A stretch of DNA of 64,000 nucleotides. Origin: Chitinophaga niastensis (GTDB taxonomy: Bacteria; Bacteroidota; Bacteroidia; Chitinophagales; Chitinophagaceae). Below, one piece after another: positions 53,267 through 63,219 of the stretch (position 1 is the first letter of the stretch; the number at the start of each line of letters is the position of its first letter). The DNA lies in assembly GCF_003014755.1 (NCBI RefSeq), contig NZ_PYAW01000003.1, positions 124,001-188,000 of the forward strand. The letters are read 5' to 3'. Below the pieces are notes generated by a model. It saw nothing but the letters and a program-made list of their open reading frames with translations, ran no database searches and was not told where the DNA came from. A program made the position numbers and the translations under genes.

Positions 53267-55867
53267 TTATTTGTTTCTGATTACTACTACGCCATCAAAC
53301 ACATCAATCAGCACTGGTTTGGATTTATCAATATCACCTGCGAGTATCTTTTTACTTAACAGGTTTATGATTTCCTTTTGGATCAGGCGTTTCAGCGGTC
53401 TTGCACCAAACTGCGGGTCGTAACCCTGTACAGAAAGATACTCGAGGGCATAATCTGAAAATTCCAATATCATGCCATTTTTTGCTACCATCTCCTTCAG
53501 CTGCTGTAACTGAATGTTAATTATTCCCTTAATTTCATTTCTCATCAATGGCTGGAACATAATCACTTCATCTATCCTGTTCAGGAACTCAGGACGAATG
53601 GTTTGCCTCAGCAGCGTCATTACTTCATCTTTTGTCTTATCTACTACTTCTTCCCTGTTGGTTTCATTGATGTTTTCGAAATTTTCCTGGATAATATGGC
53701 TACCCATATTGCTGGTCATGATAATGATGGTATTCTTAAAATTCACCACACGACCTTTATTATCGGTTAAGCGACCATCGTCCAATACCTGCAGCAAAAT
53801 GTTAAAAGTATCCGGGTGCGCTTTTTCAATTTCATCGAGGAGCACAACAGAATATGGTTTGCGGCGTACTGCTTCGGTAAGCTGTCCGCCTTCATCATAT
53901 CCAACATATCCCGGAGGAGCACCTACCAAACGGCTCACGGAGTGTTTCTCCTGGTATTCGCTCATATCTATGCGGGTCATCATGTTATCATCATCAAACA
54001 GGTATTCTGCCAATGCTTTGGCCAACTCTGTTTTACCTACCCCGGTAGTACCCAGGAAGATGAATGAACCGATAGGCCTGCGTGGGTCCTGCAATCCGGC
54101 GCGGCTACGGCGGATTGCATCAGATACAGCAATGATAGCCTCATCCTGTCCTACTACCCGTTGGTGCAGCTCTTCTTCCAGGTGCAGCAATTTATCTTTT
54201 TCACTCTGCATCATTTTAGATACCGGGATGCCTGTAGCCTTTGCTACGTTTTCCGCTATGTCTTCTGCATCTACTTCTTCTTTAAGGAGACGTTTATTAT
54301 TAGCAGATATTTTATTTAATTCTTCTGTCAGATCAGTTACTAACTTTTCCTGTTCTTTTACTTTACCATAGCGTATTTCAGCTACGCGGCCAAAGTCGCC
54401 GTTACGTTCTGCCTGTTCTGCTTCGAGCTTCAGGTTTTCGATAGCTGATTTTGCGTTCTGGATCTGATCTACCACTTCTTTCTCTGCCTGCCATTTAGCT
54501 TTGAAGGTGTTACGTTCTTCGCTGAGGCGTGCAATTTCTTCTCCCAGCTCCCGCAGTTTGTCTGTGTCGTTTTCTCTTTTAATGGCTTCCCTTTCAATTT
54601 CCAGCTGGCGGATGCGTCTTTCCAGTTCATCCAGTTCTTCCGGCATGGAATTCATTTCCAGTCTTAGTTTGGCCGCGCTTTCATCGATCAGGTCAATAGC
54701 CTTATCAGGTAAAAAACGATCAGTAATATAACGATGCGATAATTCTACTGCAGCAATGATCGCTTCATCTTTGATTAATACGTGGTGATGACTTTCATAC
54801 TTCTCTTTTAATCCACGCAAAATAGAGATGGCATCTTCCACATTGGGTTCATCCACCAATACCTTCTGGAAGCGGCGTTCCAGGGCTTTATCTTTCTCAA
54901 AATATTTCTGGTATTCATTGAGGGTGGTAGCACCTATGGCGCGGAGTTCACCGCGTGCCAGGGCGGGCTTCAGGATGTTAGCCGCATCCATGGCGCCTTC
55001 CATAGCACCTGCACCAATAAGGGTATGAATTTCATCAATGAAAAGGAGGATCTGTCCATCGCTTTCTGCTACTTCCTTTACCACACCTTTTAATCTTTCT
55101 TCAAACTCACCGCGGTATTTGGCACCTGCCATGAGTGCACCCATATCCAATGCATAGATGATCTTTGATTTCAGATTTTCCGGTACGTCTCCGTTGAGGA
55201 TACGATTAGCAAGACCTTCAACGATGGCAGTTTTACCAACGCCTGGTTCACCCACCAGGATAGGATTATTTTTAGATCTGCGGGATAAGATGTGTAATGT
55301 TCTGCGGATTTCCTCATCACGGCCGATTACCGGATCGAGCTTACCTTCGCGGGCCATCTCATTGAGGTTCTTCGCATATTTTTGCAGGGTATTATATTGG
55401 CTACCGCCGCTTTGCGAGTTAACGGTTTCTCCTTTGCGGAGTTCTTTGATAGCTGCTTTTAATCCTTTTTCTGTGAGACCTGCATCTTTCAATAGTTTTG
55501 CGGTATCATCGCTGCCGCCCAGAATACCCAGCAGCAGATGCTCCACGCTCACAAATTCATCTTTAAATTCTTTGATAACGGCGCCGGCGCGCAGCATCGC
55601 ACTGTTAGCCTCCCGGCTCAGGCTCTGTCCGGCTTCGCCGCCTACCATCTTAGGATATTTCTGTATTTGTTCGTTCAGCTTACTGTTGACGAACGTAATA
55701 TTTACATCGTTCTTCTTCAGTAAGTACTCTACGGAGCTGTCTTCATCGTTCAATAAAGCCTTCAGCAAGTGCCCCGTTTCAATAGCCTGGCTCTGATTAT
55801 TAAATGCCAGTTGTTGTGCCTGTTGCAGTATTTCCTGCGATTTTATAGTGAAATTATTCAAATTCAT
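53267..55867 (-). CDS. clpB: ATP-dependent disaggregase ClpB
   Basis: 866 residues, the standard length. Clp_N repeats span about 1-145. The first AAA+ domain has Walker [10 protein letters not shown] and [15 protein letters not shown]; the coiled-coil middle domain (about 400-525, rich in charged heptads such as [20 protein letters not shown]) marks ClpB rather than ClpA/C; the second AAA+ domain has [16 protein letters not shown] and [12 protein letters not shown]. It dissolves protein aggregates with DnaK in the cytoplasm. No CIRCE or heat-shock promoter was recognised in the 199 bases upstream. Confidence 0.96.
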   Translation of the reverse strand: MNLNNFTIKSQEILQQAQQLAFNNQSQAIETGHLLKALLNDEDSSVEYLLKKNDVNITFVNSKLNEQIQKYPKMVGGEAGQSLSREANSAMLRAGAVIKEFKDEFVSVEHLLLGILGGSDDTAKLLKDAGLTEKGLKAAIKELRKGETVNSQSGGSQYNTLQKYAKNLNEMAREGKLDPVIGRDEEIRRTLHILSRRSKNNPILVGEPGVGKTAIVEGLANRILNGDVPENLKSKIIYALDMGALMAGAKYRGEFEERLKGVVKEVAESDGQILLFIDEIHTLIGAGAMEGAMDAANILKPALARGELRAIGATTLNEYQKYFEKDKALERRFQKVLVDEPNVEDAISILRGLKEKYESHHHVLIKDEAIIAAVELSHRYITDRFLPDKAIDLIDESAAKLRLEMNSMPEELDELERRIRQLEIEREAIKRENDTDKLRELGEEIARLSEERNTFKAKWQAEKEVVDQIQNAKSAIENLKLEAEQAERNGDFGRVAEIRYGKVKEQEKLVTDLTEELNKISANNKRLLKEEVDAEDIAENVAKATGIPVSKMMQSEKDKLLHLEEELHQRVVGQDEAIIAVSDAIRRSRAGLQDPRRPIGSFIFLGTTGVGKTELAKALAEYLFDDDNMMTRIDMSEYQEKHSVSRLVGAPPGYVGYDEGGQLTEAVRRKPYSVVLLDEIEKAHPDTFNILLQVLDDGRLTDNKGRVVNFKNTIIIMTSNMGSHIIQENFENINETNREEVVDKTKDEVMTLLRQTIRPEFLNRIDEVIMFQPLMRNEIKGIINIQLQQLKEMVAKNGMILEFSDYALEYLSVQGYDPQFGARPLKRLIQKEIINLLSKKILAGDIDKSKPVLIDVFDGVVVIRNK

Positions 55868-56066
55868 AAGCTCTTTTTTTCCTTTTTGATATGCTCAAAC
55901 GTGCTTTTGGTAACAACAAACCGTGATCCAATGTTCTTTATCCGGAAATTATGACATATAAATCTAAACTTCCCTGCATTTTTAGCAGAAAATTAGTCCA
56001 GTAACTGCTAATTTTTCATTATAAAGGGCGCGCAGGTACACTTAAATTGCAGGTATCTAATTTATT

Positions 56067-58370
56067 ATGAAAATAACACGCTCCTATTTCTTCTGCCTGG
56101 TGCCTGCACTAACGTTGTCGGCTACACTATGTGCGCAGGATATTGTAATTCAGGCAAGCAGTAACCCGTTAGCCGGGAAGACAAATAGTCTACAACAAGC
56201 CTGGCTGTTGGCGAGGGAATCGCGACAATCATCTCCCGGAAAAAAAATTACTATTGTACTGCATCCCGGCACTTATTACCTGGATAGCACACTGGTATTG
56301 ACTCCTGCCGATAATAACACCACCTGGCGCTCTGATGGCAATGGTTTGGTTACCATCAGCGGCGGAAAAAAAGTATTGGTGAAATGGACGCCATGGAAGA
56401 ATGGCATCTATAAGGCTTCGCTGGATGTTTCGTTTGCGTTTGACCAGTTATATATTAATGATGTACAACAGGTGCGTGCGCGTTATCCTAACTACGACAG
56501 CAGTGCCAGTCATTATAACGGCACTGCAGCAGATGCGATCAGCTCCGAACGGGTAAAGACCTGGCAACATCCGGTTGGTGGTTATATACATGCCTTACAC
56601 AGGGCTGAATGGGGTGGTTATCACTACCGGATTACCGGTGTAAATGCAGATGGTACGTTACAGCTCGAAGGGGGTTATCAGAATAATCGACAGATGGGAA
56701 TGCATGATAAATATCGTTTTGTAGAAAATATTTTTGAAGAGCTGGATGCACCGCGGGAATGGTATTATAATAAAGATACCAAAACACTTTATTATAAACC
56801 TGCAGCCGGCGTAAACCTGCAAACAGCTACAGTAGTAGTTTCCAGGCTGCCTCAACTGATTGTTTTGAAAGGCAATGCCGCGCACCCTGTAAGCAATGTT
56901 TCCTTTGAGGGAATACGTTTTGCGCATAGTGCTCCAACGTTTATGGATACACGCGAACCGCTGTTGCGCAGCGATTGGGCGATATATCGCGGTGGTGCTG
57001 TATTACTGGATGGCACCAGGGACTGTAGTATCCGTGATTGTGAATTTGATCATAACGGCGGCAATGCGGTGTTTGTGAGCAACTACAACAGGCACGCAAA
57101 TATCAGTGCCTGTCATATTCACGATGCCGGTGGCAGTGGTATTTGTTTTGTAGGTAATCCGGATGCGGTACGATCTCCTTTATTTGAGTACAATCAATCA
57201 CCGGTGTTTGCCAATACAGATACTGCCAGAGGCCCTAAAAGTCCCAACTATCCTGATTCCTGTGTTGCTTACAATAATCTTATTTATCGCACCGGCCGCA
57301 TTGAAAAACAAACTGCCGGTGTAGAGATCTCTATGGCGATGGAAATTACCGTATCGCATAATACCATTTACGATTTACCGCGTGCAGGCATTAACGTTAG
57401 TGAAGGTACCTGGGGCGGACATCTGATAACATTCAACGACGTATTTAACACCGTGCTGGAAACAGGCGACCATGGTGCATTTAACTCATGGGGCCGTGAT
57501 CGCTGGTGGTATCCTGACCGCCATGAGATGGATAGCATGGCAACTGCATATCCCTGGATGGTACAGCAGGATGCGATAAAGACCAATGTACTCTGCAATA
57601 ACCGTTTCCGCTGTGATCATGGATGGGATATAGATCTGGACGATGGCTCTTCCAATTATCGTATATACAATAACGTTTGTTTAAACGGTGGCTTGAAACT
57701 ACGTGAAGGATTTCATCGGATAGTAGAAAATAATATTATCCTCAACAACTCTTTTCATCCGCACGTGTGGTTTGAAAACAGTCATGATGTATTCCGCCAT
57801 AATATTGTCAGCAGCAGTTATAAACCGATTGGCATTAAGTACTGGGGCGATGAGATAGATTACAACCTGTTTCCGGATAAAGCAGCTATTACCACTCCTA
57901 CCGATGCACATTCACTGGCCGGAGATCCGCTATTCATGGCGCCTGCTGCGGGTGATTACCGCGTAAAAGCCGGCTCTCCTGCCCTGCAGGTTGGCTTTGA
58001 AAATTTCCCGATGGATCAGTTTGGGGTGGTATCTCCTTCGCTAAAAGCACTGGCAAAAAAAGCACTGTTACCAGTATTACACCAGGAAGCCACTAATATA
58101 TCCAGCCTGATTACCTGGCGTGGTGCAAAAGTGAAAAATATTGAAACGTTGGGAGAGCGTTCTGCCACCGGATTACCGGACAACAAGGGTGCTTATTTCG
58201 TAGCAGTTCCGGCAGGTTTTCCATATGGATTACAAACAGGAGATGTGCTGTTGCAGGTAGGTGAAAAACGCGTGAATAATGTAACAGAGATGATCAAAGC
58301 ATTTGTGTTTTATGGAGATAAAAAAGTGAAATTGATCGTGTTTAGAAATCAGCAGCGAAAAAATTTATGA
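56067..58370 (+). CDS. Exported right-handed beta-helix protein with C-terminal PDZ
   Basis: 767 residues. A signal peptide ends near LCAQ (residue 24). Residues about 30-640 form a right-handed parallel beta-helix (repeated asparagine-ladder turns such as NISACHIHDAGGSGICFVGNP and YRIYNNVCLNGGLKLREG), with a pectate-lyase-like opening KKITIVLHPGTYYLDSTLVL. The pattern resembles glycoside hydrolase family 141-type proteins, but this is by look only and no catalytic residues were verified. A PDZ-like domain (about 695-767: GAYFVAVPAGFPYGLQTGDVLLQVGEKRVNN) ends it, which is rare for a carbohydrate-active enzyme. Location is probably periplasmic or on the surface. Confidence 0.8.
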   Translation: MKITRSYFFCLVPALTLSATLCAQDIVIQASSNPLAGKTNSLQQAWLLARESRQSSPGKKITIVLHPGTYYLDSTLVLTPADNNTTWRSDGNGLVTISGGKKVLVKWTPWKNGIYKASLDVSFAFDQLYINDVQQVRARYPNYDSSASHYNGTAADAISSERVKTWQHPVGGYIHALHRAEWGGYHYRITGVNADGTLQLEGGYQNNRQMGMHDKYRFVENIFEELDAPREWYYNKDTKTLYYKPAAGVNLQTATVVVSRLPQLIVLKGNAAHPVSNVSFEGIRFAHSAPTFMDTREPLLRSDWAIYRGGAVLLDGTRDCSIRDCEFDHNGGNAVFVSNYNRHANISACHIHDAGGSGICFVGNPDAVRSPLFEYNQSPVFANTDTARGPKSPNYPDSCVAYNNLIYRTGRIEKQTAGVEISMAMEITVSHNTIYDLPRAGINVSEGTWGGHLITFNDVFNTVLETGDHGAFNSWGRDRWWYPDRHEMDSMATAYPWMVQQDAIKTNVLCNNRFRCDHGWDIDLDDGSSNYRIYNNVCLNGGLKLREGFHRIVENNIILNNSFHPHVWFENSHDVFRHNIVSSSYKPIGIKYWGDEIDYNLFPDKAAITTPTDAHSLAGDPLFMAPAAGDYRVKAGSPALQVGFENFPMDQFGVVSPSLKALAKKALLPVLHQEATNISSLITWRGAKVKNIETLGERSATGLPDNKGAYFVAVPAGFPYGLQTGDVLLQVGEKRVNNVTEMIKAFVFYGDKKVKLIVFRNQQRKNL

Positions 58371-58382
58371 TATAATTATTCA

Positions 58383-58426
58383 GCTCTTTTGTTTCAGTGG
58401 TATCTCTTCCACTGAAACAAAAGAGC
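58383..58426. terminator. Perfect hairpin between convergent genes
   Basis: Arms GCTCTTTTGTTTCAGTGG (58383-58400) and CCACTGAAACAAAAGAGC (58409-58426), 18 bases without mismatch, with an 8-base loop. It lies 12 bases after the beta-helix stop and 82 before the SBP gene end, and should stop transcripts from both directions. It shares no module with the larger palindromes. Confidence 0.8.
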
Positions 58427-58508
58427 CATATGCAGGCAACAAATTACGCAGCTCTGCGCCTGGCTATTCCCTCTTATTTAATCTACCTTAGCAAGTTGGT
58501 GCAATAGT

Positions 58509-59354
58509 TTATTCCCATTCCTTCACCAGGTTTGCGTTCTTACTGATCCAATCTGCTATGGCAGCTTCTTCTCTGCCGTCAGCATCAGCCAGTGCACCCA
58601 TAAGTGAGCCTAATTGTTCACTGTTCAGTTTAAATTTGCGGAAGAAGTTAACTGCAACGGTATCGGTTACACTAAATTCGTTATTGGCGATTGTTTGTAT
58701 TTTTTCTGTTTCGCCGAAGATCTTTTTAGGATCTTCGAGAAAACGAAGTTTGTAGCGGGAAAACATCCAGTGTGGAGCCCAACCGGTTACTACTACCGGC
58801 ATCTTTTCATCGATATTTTTTTTGAGGGTAGCCATCATTGCTGCTTCGCTGGATGATTGTAACTGATAGTCCAGGTTGTAAGCCCGTGCAGCATCTTCCG
58901 CTTTACCCATGATACCGGCGCCGGCATCAATACCTACTATGTTACCACCAAATTTTGCCTGGGCAGCATTGAGGTCATCTATACTTTTGATATCAACGTA
59001 ATCAGGTACTACGAGTCCTATTTTGGCGCCTTCGAAGTTGGTATTTAACACGGTTACTTTTTGTCCGAATGTTTCCATATAACTTTTGTGTGTTACGGGC
59101 ATCCAGGTATCCAGGAATACATCAGCATCGCCACCGGCTACAGCAGCAAATACAGGGGCTACATCGGCGTTTTTAAGTGTTACGGCATACCCCTTTTTCT
59201 CCAGTATACTTTTAGCCAATTGTGTCATGGCAACTCCTTCGGCCCAGTTTACGTAGGCGATGGTTATTTTCTTGTCTTTTTTAGGCTCATCGGGATGACA
59301 GGCCGAGGCGCCTGTTACTAATGCGGCTAATGCAAGCAGGAATATCTTTTTCAT
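58509..59354 (-). CDS. Glycine-betaine/choline-type substrate-binding lipoprotein, orphan
   Basis: 281 residues with lipobox SAC (cysteine 19). The fold is the OpuAC/ProX family: ITIAYVNWAEGVAMTQLAKSILEKKGYAV, GDADVFLDTWMPVTHKSYME, GIDAGAGIMGKAEDAARAYNLDYQL and VTGWAPHWMFSRYKLRFLEDPKKIFGE carry the tryptophans that form the aromatic cage for quaternary ammonium compounds. It would feed an ABC importer for betaine-like osmoprotectants. Neither the permease nor the ATPase lies on either side; both neighbouring genes run the opposite way. Confidence 0.9.
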   Translation of the reverse strand: MKKIFLLALAALVTGASACHPDEPKKDKKITIAYVNWAEGVAMTQLAKSILEKKGYAVTLKNADVAPVFAAVAGGDADVFLDTWMPVTHKSYMETFGQKVTVLNTNFEGAKIGLVVPDYVDIKSIDDLNAAQAKFGGNIVGIDAGAGIMGKAEDAARAYNLDYQLQSSSEAAMMATLKKNIDEKMPVVVTGWAPHWMFSRYKLRFLEDPKKIFGETEKIQTIANNEFSVTDTVAVNFFRKFKLNSEQLGSLMGALADADGREEAAIADWISKNANLVKEWE

Positions 59355-59845
59355 GTTGTTTATTTTTAATTTTTAGCGCGGTGGCATGGCAAATATAATG
59401 GTTGCAAACACAGGCAACACAGGCATCCTATGTGCATGCAACTGCATAAAACAGCTAGCCGGAAAGGGAACCAGGCGCGAATTGGCCCGACAAATGATCA
59501 AATCCAATAATATTGACTGCTATAGCGTATTGCATCGTGCATGGAGGGCACATTAAGCAGTCTAAAAAATGCGTAAAGCGTTGCAAAGGTACCAAAAAAT
59601 GGCCAGGGCTCAAAGGGAAGCGCAAAAAAGATAGGCATCCTATTAAAAATCAATGCTTTAAAGAGGTGAAAATTGTTGTTTAAACTTACAATTGACAGTA
59701 TTATTGTTTTGATTCAAACAACCTGTATGACTCTGTTGTTATAAAGGCCTGAACGACCAAACTATCTGTTATTACTACCGGCAAAAAGCTCATTTTATTA
59801 AATCATAGCTAATCATCACATTCATCATCTTTAAACCCTACAATT
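59355..59845. other. Intergenic gap of 491 bases between divergent genes
   Basis: Should hold the promoters of the binding lipoprotein (minus) and the OmpA-type protein (plus). A 56-codon frame on the plus strand (59386-59556) is present but has no support. No riboswitch, terminator or clear TAnnTTTG box was found. A motif GCAAACACAGGCAACACAGGC near 59403-59423 is a short direct repeat of unknown meaning. Confidence 0.5.
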
Positions 59846-61126
59846 ATGTCTTTTGACTTATTAGAGAGTGCAAAAAGTATTTTCAACAGCAACGTAGTTA
59901 GTCAGGCTTCCTCACAACTTGGCGAGAGTGAAGGAGGTATTCAAAAAGCATTGAGTGGCATAATACCCACCGTATTGACAGGGCTGCTTAGTAAAGCAGG
60001 ATCAGCGGGGGCTGCAGGAGGTTTGCTGGATTTAGTAAAAGGTGCGGCGGGGAATGCCAATCCATCTGCTATCACCGGTGCCCTGCAAGGCGGCGGAGGC
60101 GACTTGCTCAGCAAAGGAGGTGATCTGCTGCGCAATTTATTCGGCGACAAGGTTAGCTCTATTATCAGCATGGTGTCTTCTTTTGCAGGCATCAAAGAAT
60201 CATCCGCCAGCACATTACTGCAATCCGCTACCCCGGCAACTTTGGGTACAGTAGGACAATATGCTGCGCAGAATAATCTTACGCCCAATTCCTTTCTTTC
60301 ACTACTCGATTCACAAAAAGACAAGATCTTAGGTGCTTTGCCAGGTGGTTTGAATCTGGCTGGTATATTAGGACTGGCGAGTATCGGCGATCTGGGTAAA
60401 AAGCTGGGCGGCCTTGCTTCCGGCCTCGGTGGCAGCACAGCAGCTGCAGCCGGCAGTGCGCTCAATACCGTAAAAAGCAGCAGTAACCGCTGGATATGGT
60501 CGTTACTACTAATACTGGTGGCCATCATCCTCTTGTGGTACCTGATGCGTGGTTGTGGTGGCAACAAAAACAATACTACACCGGCACTGGACAGTGTTAC
60601 TACCGGCCAGCTGGCCGATTCCGCTTCGATGAATGTTACCGAAGGAGGTCCTGTAGCTACCCGTGAAAGTATAAAAGTCACCTTGCCGAATGGCACCACA
60701 CTGGATGCCTTCAAAGGTGGTATAGAAGACCAGCTGGTTACCTTCCTGAAAGATGACAGCCGTAAGGCGGGCAAAGATGTATGGTTTGATTTTGATAACC
60801 TCAATTTCAAAACCGGCAGTGCTGAACTAACAGAAGAAAGTATGAAACAGGTAGGCAATATTGCTGCTATTATGAAAGCATTTCCTAAAGCTAAAATAAA
60901 GATAGGTGGCTACACTGATCGTGTTGGTGATAGTACCGCCAATCTGCATTTATCCAAACTCCGCGCAGAAACAGTGGTAACTGTGTTGAAGAAAGAAAAC
61001 ACCAATGCTGCGCAGCTGCTGGGAGCAGAAGGCTATGGTTCACAATTTGCCAAAGCGGCAGCTAATGCACCGGATGCGGAAAGGAGAAAGGATAGGCATA
61101 TATCCGTTAGCGTTAGAGAGAAATAG
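59846..61126 (+). CDS. DUF937-OmpA fusion membrane protein
   Basis: 426 residues. Residues about 1-185 are glycine/alanine-rich and match DUF937 (LLESAKSIFNSNVVSQASSQLGESEGGIQKALSGIIPTVLTGLLSK). A single transmembrane helix lies at 216-234 (WIWSLLLILVAIILLWYLM). The C-terminal OmpA-like domain (about 305-426) has FDFDNLNFKTGSAELTEESMKQVGNIA and GYTDRVGDSTANLHLSKLRAETV, with the arginine/aspartate residues that bind diaminopimelate of peptidoglycan. There is no N-terminal signal, so the DUF937 part probably faces the cytoplasm and the OmpA part the periplasm. The stop abuts a palindrome. Confidence 0.86.
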   Translation: MSFDLLESAKSIFNSNVVSQASSQLGESEGGIQKALSGIIPTVLTGLLSKAGSAGAAGGLLDLVKGAAGNANPSAITGALQGGGGDLLSKGGDLLRNLFGDKVSSIISMVSSFAGIKESSASTLLQSATPATLGTVGQYAAQNNLTPNSFLSLLDSQKDKILGALPGGLNLAGILGLASIGDLGKKLGGLASGLGGSTAAAAGSALNTVKSSSNRWIWSLLLILVAIILLWYLMRGCGGNKNNTTPALDSVTTGQLADSASMNVTEGGPVATRESIKVTLPNGTTLDAFKGGIEDQLVTFLKDDSRKAGKDVWFDFDNLNFKTGSAELTEESMKQVGNIAAIMKAFPKAKIKIGGYTDRVGDSTANLHLSKLRAETVVTVLKKENTNAAQLLGAEGYGSQFAKAAANAPDAERRKDRHISVSVREK

Positions 61127-61304
61127 ATTGTCTTTCTCCCGATTAGGCTGATTAGGCTGATTATTTTTTTGATTATAAAAAGATTAGCGAAGATCAGAGC
61201 GAGTATTATGCGCTTTGTTCTTCGCTAATCTTTTTAAATCTTTCAAAATAAAAAAATAAAATCAGGGTAATCAGCATAATCAGCCTAATCGGGAGAAAGA
61301 CAAT
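61127..61304. repeat. Palindrome filling the gap of two convergent genes
   Basis: Outer arms 61127-61163 and 61268-61304 (37 bases, one mismatch) begin right after the OmpA-gene stop and end one base before the DUF3857-gene stop at 61306. An inner hairpin built on ATTAGCGAAGATC occupies about 61182-61230. The outer arm consists of GATTAGGCT units. The left arm TTGTCTTTCTCCC reappears in the palindrome at 51008-51455. Confidence 0.93.
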
Positions 61305-61305
61305 T

Positions 61306-63216
61306 CTATTCTTTTACGAGCACCATCCTACTCCTATCTTCTTTGTAGATGGTGTTATAAAATTTTACCAGTTCTCCAAAATCAGTAGCAGGGAAAGTAC
61401 CGGCCTTACGTTCCATTTTTCGTATATAGGTTGCCGTATTATCCTTTATAACAATGGCAACACTGTAATTGCCGAATTTAGTAGTCAGCATTACCGGTGC
61501 CGGCAGCGCTTCTGCTTTGTATCCAACGGGCAGGGTGATGCATACGGTATCTACATCGCGGAAAGCGTAATCAAATTTGATCTCTGACTTACGGGCTTCT
61601 TCTGCATCTAATTTGGTGCCACTACGATTAAGAATATCCGGCAGCAGGAACATTCGTTTGCCCGTTACCGTGGCATAGTTATGTCCGCTGATTTGTATTC
61701 TTTCCTCTATGGCAGGTATTGGCGTACCCAGTTCCTTACAACCATATCCGGTAATATCATAACTCGAAATATCAAGTCCTTTACGTAATATTTCCAACTG
61801 TTTCTCCGGACTTAACTGGTGCAGGCGCTCATGCAGATTATCCTGCTGCAGGCCGGTATAGGTGGTGAGACAGGTAATTTTTATATTTCCTGCTTCATCT
61901 ACCACGGCATCCATTTTACGGAGCTGCTCATTACTGTTCATGTTGTAATGCGGTGTACGCAACAATTTGCTCTCCTGTGCATCTACCAGCAGCACGGGCC
62001 TGTCGTCTGTAAAAGCGCTGAGATAACCTGCAGGCAATGTGTTGCTGGTACATTCCAGCCAGGTGGTATCTTTTACATTCGGAATGCATAGAATAACGTG
62101 ATTGAACTGAGGAGAGGAAAAGTCTTCCCGTATAGTGTGCGCATCACTGCCAGCTTTTACCAGCGCCCAGTTGGACTTAATACCTGCTTCTTTTAGTAAA
62201 GCCATCATATAATTGGTGAGGGCCTTACAATCGCCGTATCCTTTTGTTGCCACAGCAGTCGCATCAAATGTTTGCCAACCGCCTATTCCCAGCTGAATGC
62301 CAATGTAGCGGCAGTTTTGCTGTACAAATTTATAGAGTACATTTATTTTATCTGTGCGGGTAGCAAGACCATCTGTCAGTTCGTGTACTTTTTGTTTGAC
62401 ATTATCCGGTAATACATCCCTGCCTTCATTGAGGCGATATATGAAATCGCCAAAATCTTTCCAGGTGCTCATGCTACCTTTGTAATGATCTACTTCAAAG
62501 TTGCCGGGGCCTAAGAATACACTAGGTGTGCGGCGATAAAACTCATCCGGATTAATTTCTGATTTCAAAGCGGCGAGTTGCTTTACTTCCCAGGTATAGG
62601 TTTTTATATTTCTATCGGTGGTTACTACAGGGTCGCCTTTATACAGATAACTGCGGTAACGCAGTGCATAATCCCCCGGTACATTTACCACGAGCCGGCT
62701 CTGTTCTACAGTACAGTAAATATCTTCCTGCGGCTGCCACAGCGGGAAGCGGCTGGTACCGTTAAAGCGCAGTTCCACTTCATATTCTATCGTATATGGA
62801 TATACGTTATAATAAAATTTGTGCGCCTTCACACGGGCATCGGTCATCAGACTACCATCATCAACAGCGCTTATATCCTTGATATCACTTTGTTTCAGGC
62901 GCTTAATCAGTTTCCCTTCTGCATCAAACAATGCGCCGCTGATAGATCTTACATCCTGCAGTTTATCGTAATACTCAATCAGGCTAACGTCTTTCGCCCC
63001 TGTTTCGTCCAGCACCGTGATTACATAATGTTGCGTCAGGCGTACATCACGCAGATCATTCACGGTAAGAATGGTTTCCGCCATTCTTTTAACCAGGTGT
63101 GCATTCTCTTTTAATGCAGCAGGAATAGTGCTCACGGGGTACGTTGGATCTCCTGCCAGTGCAGGTTGGGCAATGGTCAACAACAGGCCGGCAGCTAAGG
63201 ATAACAGCTTACGCAT
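61306..63216 (-). CDS. Exported DUF3857/transglutaminase-like protein
   Basis: 636 residues with a signal peptide (MRKLLSLAAGLLLTIAQPALA). The N-terminal DUF3857 domain (about 55-220) is followed by a transglutaminase-like cysteine-peptidase fold with cysteine 330 (GYGDCKALTNYM), histidine 373 (FNHVILCIP) and aspartate 383 (DTTWLECT), then a DUF3858-type C-terminal sandwich. This architecture is common in the phylum. The active-site triad is intact, but the reaction and target are not known. It is 3 bases after the upstream gene and likely forms an operon with it. Confidence 0.88.
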   Translation of the reverse strand: MRKLLSLAAGLLLTIAQPALAGDPTYPVSTIPAALKENAHLVKRMAETILTVNDLRDVRLTQHYVITVLDETGAKDVSLIEYYDKLQDVRSISGALFDAEGKLIKRLKQSDIKDISAVDDGSLMTDARVKAHKFYYNVYPYTIEYEVELRFNGTSRFPLWQPQEDIYCTVEQSRLVVNVPGDYALRYRSYLYKGDPVVTTDRNIKTYTWEVKQLAALKSEINPDEFYRRTPSVFLGPGNFEVDHYKGSMSTWKDFGDFIYRLNEGRDVLPDNVKQKVHELTDGLATRTDKINVLYKFVQQNCRYIGIQLGIGGWQTFDATAVATKGYGDCKALTNYMMALLKEAGIKSNWALVKAGSDAHTIREDFSSPQFNHVILCIPNVKDTTWLECTSNTLPAGYLSAFTDDRPVLLVDAQESKLLRTPHYNMNSNEQLRKMDAVVDEAGNIKITCLTTYTGLQQDNLHERLHQLSPEKQLEILRKGLDISSYDITGYGCKELGTPIPAIEERIQISGHNYATVTGKRMFLLPDILNRSGTKLDAEEARKSEIKFDYAFRDVDTVCITLPVGYKAEALPAPVMLTTKFGNYSVAIVIKDNTATYIRKMERKAGTFPATDFGELVKFYNTIYKEDRSRMVLVKE

Positions 63217-63219
63217 GGA

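Noticed and set aside
59386-59556. 56-codon plus-strand frame with several cysteines (MANIMVANTG...)
   Set aside because: Lies in a gap of two divergent genes with no ribosome binding site, no recognisable family and no neighbour on the same transcript; too little support to call a gene.
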